Shown here one piece after another: positions 25,341-34,812 of a DNA stretch of 64,000 bases. This stretch comes from Aurantiacibacter gangjinensis (lineage in GTDB: Bacteria; Pseudomonadota; Alphaproteobacteria; Sphingomonadales; Sphingomonadaceae): positions 620,001 to 684,000 of the forward strand of contig NZ_CP018097.1 of NCBI RefSeq assembly GCF_001886695.1, read 5' to 3'. How positions within the stretch are numbered: position 1 is the first letter of the stretch; each line of letters starts with the position of its first letter. The position numbers and the translations under genes are program-made. The notes under the pieces were generated by a model. It was not told the origin of the DNA. It was given only the letters and a program-made list of their open reading frames with translations, and did not search any database.

Positions 25341-25372
25341 AGCGGGGCCCCGGATCAAGTCCGGGGTGACGT
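25341..25372. repeat. Right 32-bp terminal inverted repeat of the GIY-YIG unit
   Basis: Reverse complement of the left repeat with one mismatch. It starts six bases after the GIY-YIG stop codon and ends 13 bases from the tadA stop codon. Confidence 0.9.
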
Positions 25373-25385
25373 CAAAAAACCGAAA

Positions 25386-25841
25386 TTACCGCCTCTCCCT
25401 GAAAAACCCGCGCAACAATTCTGCCGCTTCAGCCTCACCCATGCCCGAATACACTTCCGGCGCATGCAGGCATTGCTCTTGCGCGAAAACCCGCGCGCCG
25501 TGATCGACCGCGCCGCCTTTCGGGTCCGGCGCGCCATAATAGACGCGCGCGATGCGGGCATGGCTGATGGCGCCTGCGCACATGGCGCACGGTTCCAGCG
25601 TCACATAGAGGTCACAGCCTGTCAGGCGGTCGTCGCCCAGCGCCTTGGCTGCGCGGCGAATCGCTTCGACTTCGGCATGGGCGGTCGGATCGTGGGCGCT
25701 GCGGGTCAGGTTGTAGCCTTCGCCAATGATCTCGCCCTGCTTGACGACCACGGCTCCCACGGGCACTTCGCCGACGCGTGCCGCCTCCTGCGCCAGCGCC
25801 AACGCGCGCTGCATCGGTTCGGGAAGGGGCCATTTCGTCAC
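25386..25841 (-). CDS. tadA: tRNA(Ile/Arg)-type adenosine-34 deaminase
   Basis: A 151-aa zinc deaminase with H55-A-E57 (TAHAEVEAI) and P84-C85-x-x-C88 (LEPCAMC), the cytidine-deaminase-fold active site. It converts A34 of tRNA-Arg(ACG) to inosine. The GTG at 25841 gives the usual N-terminus ([16 protein letters not shown]); a later ATG at 25814 is possible. The longer open frame upstream crosses rpmB on the other strand and is not used. Confidence 0.94.
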   Translation of the reverse strand: MTKWPLPEPMQRALALAQEAARVGEVPVGAVVVKQGEIIGEGYNLTRSAHDPTAHAEVEAIRRAAKALGDDRLTGCDLYVTLEPCAMCAGAISHARIARVYYGAPDPKGGAVDHGARVFAQEQCLHAPEVYSGMGEAEAAELLRGFFRERR

Positions 25842-25950
25842 GGCATCGGCGCTACAGCTTCGCTTGACGAATCTCCACCCCCCCTGTATGCGCGCGGCTT
25901 TCCAGCCTACACGCTGTATCCAACCACGTTTCGAAACGAGAGAATTCGCC

Positions 25951-26253
25951 ATGTCGCGCATCTGCGAACTTACCGGCAAGGGCCGCCAGGTCGGCCACAA
26001 TGTGAGCCACGCCAACAACAAGACCAAGCGCGTCTTCCTGCCCAATCTGCAGAACGTCACGCTGATGAGCGAGAAGCTGGAAAAGAGCTTCAAGTTCCGC
26101 GTGTCCACGCACGGCCTGCGCTCGGTGGAGCACAATGGTGGTCTCGACAACTGGCTGCTCAAGACCCGTAACGAGAAGCTGTCCACGCGCGCCCAGAAGG
26201 TGAAGCGCGAGCTGAAGAAGGCCCTGAACGAGGCCGATACGCAAGCAGCCTAA
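25951..26253 (+). CDS. rpmB: 50S ribosomal protein L28
   Basis: A 100-aa ribosomal protein beginning [23 protein letters not shown], with typical [12 protein letters not shown] and a basic C-terminus. It is transcribed alone, divergent from tadA and convergent with the esterase-like gene; a strong hairpin terminator follows. Confidence 0.97.
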   Translation: MSRICELTGKGRQVGHNVSHANNKTKRVFLPNLQNVTLMSEKLEKSFKFRVSTHGLRSVEHNGGLDNWLLKTRNEKLSTRAQKVKRELKKALNEADTQAA

Positions 26254-26262
26254 GCCGCTTCG

Positions 26263-27273
26263 CTATTCTTCGAAGACATGCAGAAAAGCGCGCGTGGGTT
26301 CTCCCTCGCGCGCTTTTTCTTGTTCGCCGTCCAGATCAAGGAAAAGCTGCACCACCAGCGTGCGCTGGAAAGCGCTGAAATTGTCGTCCGAGATAAGCCA
26401 GATCTCCGCGCGGCCATCTGCCGTCTCGCGCACGGCGATGCCCTCGTAATTCTCGCGCGGGACGATATCGTCCAGCCGCACCAGGATTTCGGGCGACAGC
26501 GTATCGCCTCCTGCCACAGAGCCGATATCGGCGATTGCCAAGGTGACCGAGAAACTCGGTGGCAGACTGTAATCAACCGTCCGCAGCAGCACCAGCAGGC
26601 GGCCATCGGGCAGCAGCGCCGCATCGGTGACGCCGTGATCTTCCACCGGCCATTCCACCGTGAAATCGGTGAGCGGCGTTCCGGCAATAGGGTCGCGGGC
26701 GAGGATATGCGCAGTCTGGCGCAATTCCGGGAATAGCAGGAAGCGACCGTCGGGCAGCCGCACCATGCCTTCCAGCCCGACATTGCTACCCCAATCGACC
26801 TCGTCGCCCAGCATGCGCAGCCCATCGGCCTCGCCGCGCGGCGGAAAGCGATGGATGGCATGGGTATATTCGAAACCGAGCCACAACCGGCCATCGGGCG
26901 CGGTGACGGCGGATTCCACATCCCACACACCCTGCGGATAGGTGCGATGCGGTCGCACCGGGCGAATGTCGTAGGCCGAACGCCGAGCGGTCGGCGGATC
27001 GAAGGCGAGGACATGGCCCCTGTCCGAGAACGCATGCAACCGGTCATCCTGCCAGACCAGCGCGGAAAAACCGCCAAAGCCCGACCCGCTGCCGTGTATG
27101 TCCCACACGCCGCCGACTTCGACGCCATCGGGCGGTTCTGAAACGACCTCCCGCTCGACCGCGGCAACCTCAAGCGTCCCGCTCGCCTGTTCCGTCAGGG
27201 CGGTTCGCACGAAGGTGCCGGGTGCCAGCGTCAGAGCCAGCGCCATTCCTGCCAGAAGATGCTTGCCCCGCAT
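26263..27273 (-). CDS. Esterase-like (phytase-type beta-propeller) exported protein
   Basis: A 336-aa protein with a signal peptide (about 1-27) and a beta-propeller pattern: FGGFSALVWQDDRLHAFSDRGHVLAFD, GVWDVESAVTAPDGRLWLGFEYTHAIHRF, SNVGLEGMVRLPDGRFLLFPE. This matches the 'esterase-like activity of phytase' family. Enzymatic activity is unproven. It ends 10 bases from rpmB in convergent orientation. Confidence 0.8.
   Translation of the reverse strand: MRGKHLLAGMALALTLAPGTFVRTALTEQASGTLEVAAVEREVVSEPPDGVEVGGVWDIHGSGSGFGGFSALVWQDDRLHAFSDRGHVLAFDPPTARRSAYDIRPVRPHRTYPQGVWDVESAVTAPDGRLWLGFEYTHAIHRFPPRGEADGLRMLGDEVDWGSNVGLEGMVRLPDGRFLLFPELRQTAHILARDPIAGTPLTDFTVEWPVEDHGVTDAALLPDGRLLVLLRTVDYSLPPSFSVTLAIADIGSVAGGDTLSPEILVRLDDIVPRENYEGIAVRETADGRAEIWLISDDNFSAFQRTLVVQLFLDLDGEQEKAREGEPTRAFLHVFEE
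26284..26318 (+). terminator. Rho-independent terminator of rpmB, inside the convergent gene
   Basis: AAAAGCGCGCG (26284-26294) pairs with CGCGCGCTTTT (26307-26317), followed by another T. The 11-bp stem ends in a run of five T. It lies within the last 20 or so codons of the minus-strand gene at 26263-27273; by symmetry it could also act on that strand. Confidence 0.8.
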
Positions 27274-27297
27274 GGCCCTGACGCGCGTCGGCGCGCC

Positions 27298-28236
27298 TTA
27301 CGGCATGGGGCCGGTAAAGAGGATCGGGTCGAGCCGCGCATCGTGCCATTTCAGGCTCCAGTGCAAATGAGGGCCAGTCGCCCGACCGCTCGATCCGATT
27401 GCACCCAGCCGCTGGCCTTGGCGCACCACATCGCCTTCGCTCACCGCAATATCGGACAGGTGCAGGAAAGCGCTGTTGAGCCCCGCGCCGTGGTCGATGA
27501 TGAGGAGATAGCCTTCGAGGCTGTAGGGTCTGCCCGTCGCCAGCGTCACTACGCCATCGGCAGGCGAAACGAATGGCGTGCCTGTGGGCAGCGCGATGTC
27601 GATACCCGAATGATAGCTGCCCGGCTCACCCTGGTAGATGCGCTGCCGGCCGAACATGCCGGAGATACGGCCCGTCGCAGGCCAGATGAAATCCTGCGCC
27701 CAGCCGCCTGTATCGGAGCGCACCTGCCGCGCATTCCAGATCGCTTCCAGTTCCGGCGCGCGGCGGCGGCGGAATGCCTCGCTGCTGCCGCTTGGGCGCA
27801 GCGGCACATTCACGCGCTCGATATTCCAGCTGCGCGGCGAAACGCTGACAGGGCTGCGGATTTCGCGGCCATCGGCCAGCGTGGCGACCAGCGCCATGGT
27901 TTCGCCAGCATCGCGGTCGAACGCGGCGAGGAATCGGCCGTCGCCGTCGATCAGCAATTCCTGCTCGCCGAGGCGCGCGGAAACCGTGCCGCCCGGCACC
28001 TGGCCGCGGATGTAGCCGCCTTGCGTCAGCTCGCCATCGAAGAGGAAGGTGGTCGGGCCGGTCGGGGTCGGGGTGGGCGTAGGCGTCGGTGCTGGCGTCG
28101 GCGTGGCAATCGGCTGCACGACCTCCACCGTCGTCGGACTGGCCGCGGGCGCGGGTTCGGGCGCTTCGGCCTCGGGCACTACGGCGCATGCGGACAGAGC
28201 GAGAGCGAGCGCGCTCCCGGCGAGCAGGCGGATCAC
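27298..28236 (-). CDS. M23 family (LytM-type) peptidase lipoprotein
   Basis: From GTG 28236 the product is 312 aa with a lipobox ending in C17 (LALALSAC). A Pro/Thr-rich linker (TPTPAPTPTPTPTPTGP) precedes a folded region. The C-terminal LytM domain has HSGIDIALPTG (zinc ligands H and D) and GPHLHW. It is predicted to be a peptidoglycan endopeptidase on a lipid anchor. The start overlaps the DUF2093 gene by four bases (GTGA). Confidence 0.9.
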   Translation of the reverse strand: MIRLLAGSALALALSACAVVPEAEAPEPAPAASPTTVEVVQPIATPTPAPTPTPTPTPTGPTTFLFDGELTQGGYIRGQVPGGTVSARLGEQELLIDGDGRFLAAFDRDAGETMALVATLADGREIRSPVSVSPRSWNIERVNVPLRPSGSSEAFRRRRAPELEAIWNARQVRSDTGGWAQDFIWPATGRISGMFGRQRIYQGEPGSYHSGIDIALPTGTPFVSPADGVVTLATGRPYSLEGYLLIIDHGAGLNSAFLHLSDIAVSEGDVVRQGQRLGAIGSSGRATGPHLHWSLKWHDARLDPILFTGPMP

Positions 28237-28436
28237 ATATCCTCCAGCGCGGCGCGGGTGGAGAGTTCGCAGGACGCATAGGCCTCCTGCCGGTCCACGC
28301 TCCAATAGCGCAATTCCTCCAGCGGCACGGGTACGCCGCTCATGGCGCACAGCACGTAATGGCCGGGTTTCACAACGCGAAAGCCGTTCGGGCCGTAGAT
28401 CAATGTGGCGGGATTATCGGATGAAGACATCAGCAT
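28233..28436 (-). CDS. DUF2093 family small protein
   Basis: A 67-aa protein (or 65 from the second ATG at 28430). TLIYGPNGFRVVKPGHYVLCAMSG and LRYWSVDRQEAYAS match the alphaproteobacterial DUF2093 pattern; function unknown. It is coupled to the M23 lipoprotein gene and follows xseA in the same direction. Confidence 0.82.
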   Translation of the reverse strand: MLMSSSDNPATLIYGPNGFRVVKPGHYVLCAMSGVPVPLEELRYWSVDRQEAYASCELSTRAALEDM

Positions 28437-28463
28437 GGCTCGTCATGTAGGGGCTCGCTGGCA

Positions 28464-29933
28464 TCAAAGCAATTTGCCTTGGCTGTCATCGGCAGCAGGC
28501 CGGCTGCGCTTCTTCGGGCGCGGGGTGGCAGGAGCCGGCGGCGGCGCATCGCCGGGCGCGACCTGCACCGATCCATCTGCGAATTCCAGCGTAAGCCGCG
28601 ACTGGGCGGCGGCCACATCGCGGCTGGCGATGACGGGGTGGCCCTCGGCGCTCACCAGAGCATAGCCGCGCTTCAGAGGCGCTTTCGGGTCGAGTTGCAG
28701 GCGCAAGCGCTCCAGCGCAGCGAGGCGCTGGCGGCCATCGGCGAGAGGGCGCTGCACCAATGGAGGCGTGAGACGCGCCGAAGCGAGGCGCTGGCGAGCA
28801 TCGCGCAGGTTTCCGCGCAGGATAGCGGGCGACAAGCGCAAATCCGCCAGCCGCTCGCGCCCCTTGGCCGCGCGGTCGACCAGCCCTCGCCGCAATCGCT
28901 CGCCCAGATCGTCCAGACGTTGCGCGTAGGGTTGCAACAATTGCTCGATCGGCGGCAGGCGGTCCGCGCGCGCCGCCAGCCTTTCGCGCCCCAGCTCGAC
29001 AGGGCGCATCACCACCTTGCGCTGGCGCAGGCCGAGATCGTCCAGAGTGGCGACGAGATCGCGCAGCACCGGCACCGCCATTTCCGCAGCCGCAGTGGGA
29101 GTAGGCGCACGCTTGTCCGCCGCATAGTCGCACAGCGTGGTGTCGGTTTCGTGCCCTACCGCGCTGATGACCGGGATGGGCGATTCGGCCACCGCGCGCA
29201 CCACCATTTCCTCATTGAAGCTCCACAGATCTTCGATAGAGCCTCCGCCGCGCGCTACGATCAGCAGGTCCGGGCGCGGAACGGACCCATCTGGTTCGAG
29301 TGCGCCAAAGCCACGAACCGCATCGGCAACCTGCTTTGCCGCGCCCTCGCCCTGCACCAGCACCGGCCACACGATCACATGCGTGGGAAAGCGATCCTCC
29401 AGCCGGTGGAGGATATCGCGGATCACTGCGCCCGTGGGTGACGTCACGACGCCAATGGTTCTTGGCGCAAAGGGCAAAGCGCGCTTGCGCTCGGGTGCGA
29501 AAAGCCCCTCCGCCTCCAGCCGGGCCTTGGTCTTTTCCAGCAGCGCCAGCAACGCGCCTTCGCCCGCAATCTCCATCCGCTCGATAACGATCTGGTATTT
29601 GCTGCGCCCGGGATAGGTGGTCAGCTTGCCGGTCGCGACGACTTCCAGCCCGTCCTCGGGACGAAAAGCCAGCCGCCCCGCCGTCCCTTTCCACATCACG
29701 CCATCGAGCACTGCCTTCTCGTCTTTGAGAGCGAGGTAGACATGCCCCGATGCCGCCCGCTTCACGCCCGACAATTCGCCGCGCAGCCGCACATAGCCAA
29801 AGCGATCTTCCACCGTGCGCTTCAGCGCAGCGGAAATTTCGCTAATGGAGAGGGGCGCGGAATTGTCGCCCGCCTCGCTGGTCGCTACGAGCCTGTCACT
29901 GGAATCGTCGTCGAATGGGGAATTGCGGTTCAT
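28464..29933 (-). CDS. xseA: Exodeoxyribonuclease VII large subunit
   Basis: A 489-aa protein. It has an OB-fold N-terminal domain (about 30-130, [23 protein letters not shown]), then the catalytic region with [35 protein letters not shown] and [15 protein letters not shown], and a long helical C-terminus with arginine-rich repeats. It degrades single-stranded DNA with the XseB subunit, which is not in the window. Its ATG shares two bases with the divergent purD ATG. Confidence 0.95.
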   Translation of the reverse strand: MNRNSPFDDDSSDRLVATSEAGDNSAPLSISEISAALKRTVEDRFGYVRLRGELSGVKRAASGHVYLALKDEKAVLDGVMWKGTAGRLAFRPEDGLEVVATGKLTTYPGRSKYQIVIERMEIAGEGALLALLEKTKARLEAEGLFAPERKRALPFAPRTIGVVTSPTGAVIRDILHRLEDRFPTHVIVWPVLVQGEGAAKQVADAVRGFGALEPDGSVPRPDLLIVARGGGSIEDLWSFNEEMVVRAVAESPIPVISAVGHETDTTLCDYAADKRAPTPTAAAEMAVPVLRDLVATLDDLGLRQRKVVMRPVELGRERLAARADRLPPIEQLLQPYAQRLDDLGERLRRGLVDRAAKGRERLADLRLSPAILRGNLRDARQRLASARLTPPLVQRPLADGRQRLAALERLRLQLDPKAPLKRGYALVSAEGHPVIASRDVAAAQSRLTLEFADGSVQVAPGDAPPPAPATPRPKKRSRPAADDSQGKLL

Positions 29934-31212
29934 GAATATCCTGGTGCTTGGCGGGGGCGGCCGCGAACATGCCCTGTGCTGGAAGCTGGCGCAATCCGAT
30001 CGCGTAGCGAAAAACGGGGGCAGGTTGTTCGCCGCGCCGGGTAATCCGGGCATGGCCGAATGCGCCGAGTTGGTGACACTTGATGCAAAAGACCATGGCG
30101 CGGTAGCCAGCTTTTGCGCCGCGCATGCCATCGGCCTCGTCGTGATCGGTCCGGAAGCGCCGCTGGTGGACGGCCTCGCCGATAGCTTGCGCGCGGCGGA
30201 CATCGCCGTCTTCGGCCCGTCGAAAGCAGCCGCCCAACTGGAAGGCAGCAAGAATTTCACCAAGGCGCTGTGCGATCGCGCGGGCATCCCCACCGCAGGC
30301 TATGTCCATCGCACCTCGCTGGAGCAGGCCCGCCAGGCGCTCACCACATTCGCTCCGCCCTTCGTGCTAAAGGCAGACGGGCTCGCCGCGGGCAAGGGCG
30401 TAGTGATTGCCGACAGCGAGGAGCACGCGCTCGAAGCGCTGGAGGACATGTTCGGCGGCGCATTCGGCGATGCCGGCGCCGAGGTGGTGATCGAGGAATT
30501 CATGGCCGGCGAGGAAGCCAGCTTCTTCGCGCTCACCGATGGCGAGACCGTGCTGCCTTTCGGCACGGCGCAGGATCACAAGCGCGTGGGCGAAGGCGAT
30601 ACCGGCCCGAATACCGGCGGCATGGGCGCGTATAGTCCGGCGCGCGTGCTGACCGATGAGCTTGTCGCCGAGACGATGGAGCGCATTATCTTTCCCACCG
30701 TGCGCCAGCTGGCGAAGGACGGCACCCCTTATTCAGGCGTGCTCTATGCAGGCCTGATGTTGACCGACGACGGCCCGAAACTGGTCGAATACAATGCCCG
30801 CTTCGGCGATCCGGAATGCCAGGTGCTGATGATGCGCCTGCAAAGCGATCTCGCCGACTACATGCTCGCCTGCGCCAGCGGCACGCTAGCCGCGATGCCC
30901 GAGCCGGACTTTGCCGATGACACCGCCATGACCGTTGTCATGGCCGCAAAGGGCTATCCCGGCACGCCCGAAAAGGGCGGCGCGATCGATCTGGGTGATG
31001 CCGAGGCAGATGGCGCGAAAGTCTTCCATGCAGGAACGGCAACGCGCGACGGCCAGCTAGTGGCGAATGGGGGCCGCGTGCTGAATGTCACTGCGGTGGG
31101 TGCGGACACCAAAGCCGCGCAGGACGCCGCCTACCGCGCGGTGGATGCGGTGGATTTCCCCAGCGGCTTCGTGCGGCGCGACATTGGCTGGCGCGAGGTT
31201 TCGCGGGGTTAG
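29932..31212 (+). CDS. purD: Phosphoribosylamine-glycine ligase
   Basis: A 426-aa ATP-grasp enzyme of purine synthesis, starting [15 protein letters not shown]. It contains [48 protein letters not shown] and [13 protein letters not shown]. The ATG at 29932 overlaps the divergent xseA start codon; TGGGGAA lies upstream inside xseA. Confidence 0.97.
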   Translation: MNILVLGGGGREHALCWKLAQSDRVAKNGGRLFAAPGNPGMAECAELVTLDAKDHGAVASFCAAHAIGLVVIGPEAPLVDGLADSLRAADIAVFGPSKAAAQLEGSKNFTKALCDRAGIPTAGYVHRTSLEQARQALTTFAPPFVLKADGLAAGKGVVIADSEEHALEALEDMFGGAFGDAGAEVVIEEFMAGEEASFFALTDGETVLPFGTAQDHKRVGEGDTGPNTGGMGAYSPARVLTDELVAETMERIIFPTVRQLAKDGTPYSGVLYAGLMLTDDGPKLVEYNARFGDPECQVLMMRLQSDLADYMLACASGTLAAMPEPDFADDTAMTVVMAAKGYPGTPEKGGAIDLGDAEADGAKVFHAGTATRDGQLVANGGRVLNVTAVGADTKAAQDAAYRAVDAVDFPSGFVRRDIGWREVSRG

Positions 31213-31574
31213 GCTTTTCGCTCGGCGGCCTTCGGTTCTGATGGGTGTCCCATACCAACTCCGCTCGTCCTGAGCCTGTCGAAGGACTGCTTTTTCTTGC
31301 AGTCCTCACGCTGAAGAAAGGGTAGCAACCCTTCGGAGTCGACGGCGGCACGCAGCGCCACCAGCTCAGGACGAGCGGTGGCGTGGCAAAGGCTTTCCTA
31401 CAGCTCCACCCGCAGGCAAGCCGGTGCGTTATGCGCTACACCGCCACCTGTCATACGCTGTTTTCTCCCGGCGAAGTGTCAACTTCGCGATTCCAGCACT
31501 ATACCGTTGGAACACAGGCAGAATCTGAGCGAAAAGCCCGCCGCAGCCGTGTCAACTTTGTCAGCTTCGACCGC
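31213..31574. repeat. 362-base gene-free gap with a nested REP-like inverted repeat
   Basis: CCGCTCGTCCTGAGC (31261-31275) and its exact complement (31364-31378) form outer arms. Within them GGACTGC (31284-31290) and GCAGTCC (31299-31305) form a smaller hairpin. This is the same repeat type as at 22862, in a longer form. The remaining 31,379-31,574 shows nothing I recognise; purD and the kinase converge here, so the hairpins may also terminate transcription. Confidence 0.7.
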
Positions 31575-32570
31575 TCAGCCAACTTTCTCCGCCATAAGCG
31601 CTTTCAAATCGGCTTCGGGACGGGGGCCGTAATGGCTGATGATCTCGGCAGCAGCGACCGCGCCGCGCTTGAGGCACTTGGCGGGGTCTTCGCCGCGCAC
31701 ATGGCCGTAGAGGAAGCCAGCTGCGAAGAGGTCGCCCGCGCCAGTCGTGTCGACCACCTTGTCGATGGGCTCTGCCGCCACATCGGAGCGGGTGCCGCCG
31801 GTGACACAGGTCGCGCCCTTCTCGCTGCGCGTGGCGACCAGCACGGACACCTTGTCTTGCAGTGCGGCAATGCCATCATCGAAGCTCTCCTCGCCCGTCA
31901 GCGCGGCAAGCTCAACCTCGTTGCAGAACAGGATGTCGATCAGCCCGTCGTCGATCAGCGCGCGGAAATCATCGCCGTGGCGGGAGATCACGAATGCATC
32001 GGAGAGCGTGAAGGCAACCTTGCGGCCCGCGCCGCGCGCGGTTTCGATGGCAGCGCGCATGGCGCGGCGCGGCTCTTCCGGGTCCCAGAGATAGCCTTCA
32101 AGGTAAAGGATCTGCGCGCCGCCAATGGCTTCCTCGTCCAGCGCTTCTGCCGGAAGGAACTGGCTCGCGCCAAGGAAGGTGTTCATCGTGCGCTGCCCGT
32201 CGGGCGTCACGAAGATGAGGCAGCGCGCGGTGCTTGGCTCGCCTTCACGCGAGGGCGTGTCGAAGTCGATGCCCACGGCGCGAATGTCATGGGCGAAGAC
32301 ATTGCCCAGCTGGTCGTCCGCCACCTGCCCCACGAAAGCGCATTGCGCACCCATGGCGGAAAGGCCCGCCAGCGTGTTGGCGGCGCTCCCGCCGCTGATT
32401 TCCTTTGCCGGACCCATCGCGGAATAGAGATCAGCCGCCTGCGCCTCGTCCACCAGCTGCATGCCGCCGCGCGTCAGGCCCAGCTCTTCCACCAGTTCAT
32501 CCGAAGCGGGGGCCATCACATCGACAATGGCATTGCCAATGGCGATTACGTCGTAACGAGGGGAAGTCAT
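31575..32570 (-). CDS. PfkB-family adenosine kinase
   Basis: A 331-aa ribokinase-fold protein. GNAIVDVMAP near the N-terminus, SGGSAANTLAGLSAMG for nucleoside binding, and DTTGAGDLFAAGFLYG for the anion hole and catalytic Asp are all present. It resembles bacterial adenosine kinases that convert adenosine to AMP. The sugar or nucleoside specificity is by family resemblance only. Confidence 0.88.
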   Translation of the reverse strand: MTSPRYDVIAIGNAIVDVMAPASDELVEELGLTRGGMQLVDEAQAADLYSAMGPAKEISGGSAANTLAGLSAMGAQCAFVGQVADDQLGNVFAHDIRAVGIDFDTPSREGEPSTARCLIFVTPDGQRTMNTFLGASQFLPAEALDEEAIGGAQILYLEGYLWDPEEPRRAMRAAIETARGAGRKVAFTLSDAFVISRHGDDFRALIDDGLIDILFCNEVELAALTGEESFDDGIAALQDKVSVLVATRSEKGATCVTGGTRSDVAAEPIDKVVDTTGAGDLFAAGFLYGHVRGEDPAKCLKRGAVAAAEIISHYGPRPEADLKALMAEKVG

Positions 32571-32650
32571 GCAGGGTCCTTCTAAAAATCGTGTCGCTAT
32601 GCGCGAAGCGGCGTTGACTTGGCGGAAGGCCCGCGCAATCGCAAGCGCTT

Positions 32651-33358
32651 ATGGGCGTTCTCGCGACATCGCTGGCTCTGGGCCTTCGCCAGATGTGGGA
32701 TGGCGCGGTGCTGCGCGTATTGCTGAAGAGCCTCGCGGTGACGCTGGTGCTGTTCGTGATCGTGGCGACGGCGGGCTGGTTCGCGCTGGACTGGCTGCTG
32801 GCGCGCAGCGGGCTGGAAGATACGCTGTTCACCGGTGCGGGCGCATTGCGCGGGGCGTTGTCGCTGCTGCTGGCTCTGCTGGGCCTGTGGGTCATCTGGC
32901 GGATCGTGGCGATGGGCGTGATCAATTTTTACGCCGACGACGTGGTGCAGGCGGTGGAGCGGCGGCACTATCCCGATGCCGCGCATCAAGCCCGCGACTT
33001 GCCGCTGGGCGAGCAGCTGCGCGCCGCTTTGGCGGCGGCGGGCCGCGCGCTGGTCGCCAATCTGATTGCGGCGCCGATAGCGCTGGTCCTGCTGTTTACA
33101 GGCGTCGGGCCGTTCCTCGTCTTCTGGCTGGCCAATGCCGTGCTGCTGGGGCGCGAATTGCAGGACATGGTCTGGCTGCGTCATCGCCATGCGAGAGGCC
33201 AGCGCGCGCCGGTGCGCAAGGCGGAGCGCTTTGCTCTCGGCGGTGTGGTTGCGGGCCTCCTTGCCATCCCCTTCGCCAATTTACTCGCACCGATCCTCGG
33301 CGCGACGAGCGCCACCCATCTGGTCCATCGCCGCTTGCGGGCCCATGAAAGTTCCTGA
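32651..33358 (+). CDS. EI24/CysZ-like membrane protein
   Basis: A 235-aa protein with about four strongly hydrophobic segments (TLVLFVIVATAGWFALDW; LSLLLALLGLWVIW; LIAAPIALVLLFTGVGPFLVFWLANAVLLG; VVAGLLAIPFANLL). The GPFLVFWLANAVLLGRE segment is typical of the EI24 domain. CysZ relatives take up sulfate, but the role here is unknown. The next gene starts two bases after its stop. Confidence 0.78.
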   Translation: MGVLATSLALGLRQMWDGAVLRVLLKSLAVTLVLFVIVATAGWFALDWLLARSGLEDTLFTGAGALRGALSLLLALLGLWVIWRIVAMGVINFYADDVVQAVERRHYPDAAHQARDLPLGEQLRAALAAAGRALVANLIAAPIALVLLFTGVGPFLVFWLANAVLLGRELQDMVWLRHRHARGQRAPVRKAERFALGGVVAGLLAIPFANLLAPILGATSATHLVHRRLRAHESS

Positions 33359-33359
33359 C

Positions 33360-33794
33360 ATGCGTTTTTCGATCCTGCTTCTCGGCAGCCTCGCCCTGGC
33401 CGCCTGCACCACTACGCCGCAGCCGCAAGCCGCGCCGCCCCCGCCGCCGCGGGAAGTCCCGCCGCAAGTCGTACCGCCAACCGATGCGCGACCGGTTGTC
33501 ACTGCTCCCGGCTTCATCGCGCCGCAGATCATGGAAGGGCCGGGACTGGGCGGCATCATCCGCGAGGCTGCGCCCACACTGCTCGCGCGCTTCGGCCAGC
33601 CGCGGCTGGACACGCCCGAAGGCGATATGCGCAAGCTTCAATTCCGGTCGGAGGCTTGCGTGCTCGATGTCTATCTCTACCCGCTTTCGCCGGGCGCGGA
33701 GCCGGTGGCGACATGGGTCGAAGCGCGCCGGGCCAGCGACGGTGCGGCGGTGGACAGGCTGGCCTGCATCCAGGCGCTTTCCGTCCCGCGCTAG
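33360..33794 (+). CDS. Small lipoprotein, unknown function
   Basis: A 144-aa protein with signal and lipobox ending in C16 (SLALAAC), a proline-rich linker (about 20-48), and a compact C-terminal domain (GGIIREAAPTLLARFGQP, KLQFRSEACVLDVYLYPL) that repeats in alphaproteobacterial lipoproteins. It follows the EI24 gene almost without a gap. Confidence 0.72.
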   Translation: MRFSILLLGSLALAACTTTPQPQAAPPPPPREVPPQVVPPTDARPVVTAPGFIAPQIMEGPGLGGIIREAAPTLLARFGQPRLDTPEGDMRKLQFRSEACVLDVYLYPLSPGAEPVATWVEARRASDGAAVDRLACIQALSVPR

Positions 33795-33867
33795 GCGGTT
33801 CTACGCATGCGCTAACCGCGTTTTAACCCTGCTGCGGCATGCTGGCGCGCGACAGGAGACACTATCG

Positions 33868-34806
33868 ATGAGCTACGAATTCGCCGCAATTGCCCGCAAG
33901 GCATCCGTTGATGGCACGATTACCGCAGACGAAGTGCTGGCACTGCGCCAGTCCGGCTGGGCCGATGGCCGCATGGACCAGGAAGAGGCGGAAATCATCT
34001 TCGCCACGCAGCGCGCCATCGACGCACCGGGCACGGAATGGACGGATTTCTTCGTCGAGGCGATCCAGAACTTCGTGCTGAACGGCAGCGATCCGAAGGG
34101 CTTCGCCAGTGCAGAAGAATCGCAATGGCTGATTGGCGAGATCGAGAAAGACGGCCGCGTCTGCTCGATGACAGAGCTGGAACTGCTCGTGCGCATTATC
34201 GAACGCGCGCAGAATGTGGCCGAGACGCTCAAGACCTACACGCTCGGCGTGCTGGAGAAAGAAGTGCTGGAGGGCCATGGGCCTACCCGCGATGGCGGGA
34301 AGCTCGACGACAGCCGCGTGACCGAGACCGAGGCCAAGCTGATCCGGCGCGTCATTTTCGGCAGCGGCGGCGATCGTCCCGCGGCCGTCAGCAAGCGCGA
34401 GGCGGAAATGCTGTTTCGCGTGAAAGACGCATCGCGCGGCGCCGACAACGCGCCCGATTTCAAGCGCCTCTTCGTTCAGGGCGTGGGCAATTACTTGATG
34501 GGCTTTGCCAGCGCGAGCGGCCAGATCAGCCGCGAACGGCGCATGGAACTGGACAAGTTCGTCGCCGACAATTCCTCCAGCGTCGGCGGCTTTATCGGCC
34601 GCATGGCGAAAAGCGCTCCGACCGCATTCGGCGTTGTCTTTGGCAAGCGCGATGCGCCGAGCCGCGAAGAGCAAGCTGCAGAAGACGCGGAAGTGACGGG
34701 TATCGAGCAGGAATGGCTGGACGCCCAGATCGCCGCCAATGGCGAAGTGGACGAATACGATCAGGCGCTACTGGAGTTCATCGCCGAGGAAACCGGCGAA
34801 GCTTAG
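33868..34806 (+). CDS. Hypothetical helical cytoplasmic protein, 312 aa
   Basis: The ATG at 33868 is preceded by ACAGGAGA, which decides the start. The protein is acidic and almost all helical, with internal similarity between segments such as DGTITADEVLALRQSGWADGRMDQEEAEIIF and the later SKREAEMLF/DNAPDFKRLF region. This resembles TerB-like or EF-hand-like helical repeats, but no metal-binding loop is convincing. Function unknown. Confidence 0.72.
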   Translation: MSYEFAAIARKASVDGTITADEVLALRQSGWADGRMDQEEAEIIFATQRAIDAPGTEWTDFFVEAIQNFVLNGSDPKGFASAEESQWLIGEIEKDGRVCSMTELELLVRIIERAQNVAETLKTYTLGVLEKEVLEGHGPTRDGGKLDDSRVTETEAKLIRRVIFGSGGDRPAAVSKREAEMLFRVKDASRGADNAPDFKRLFVQGVGNYLMGFASASGQISRERRMELDKFVADNSSSVGGFIGRMAKSAPTAFGVVFGKRDAPSREEQAAEDAEVTGIEQEWLDAQIAANGEVDEYDQALLEFIAEETGEA

Positions 34807-34812
34807 GCGCGG

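Larger units (their letters stand above)
24984..25372. mobile_element. 389-bp GIY-YIG gene unit bounded by inverted repeats
   Basis: Two 32-bp inverted repeats enclose a single 99-aa GIY-YIG gene with almost no other sequence. The arms alone are also REP-like palindromes. The arrangement resembles REP-associated transposase units (RAYT), but with a GIY-YIG enzyme instead of a Y1 transposase. No clear target-site duplication is visible. Mobility is inference. Confidence 0.55.

Noticed and set aside
25842-26186. Upstream extension of TadA
   Set aside because: It would cross the opposite-strand rpmB gene; GTG 25841 yields the standard TadA length.
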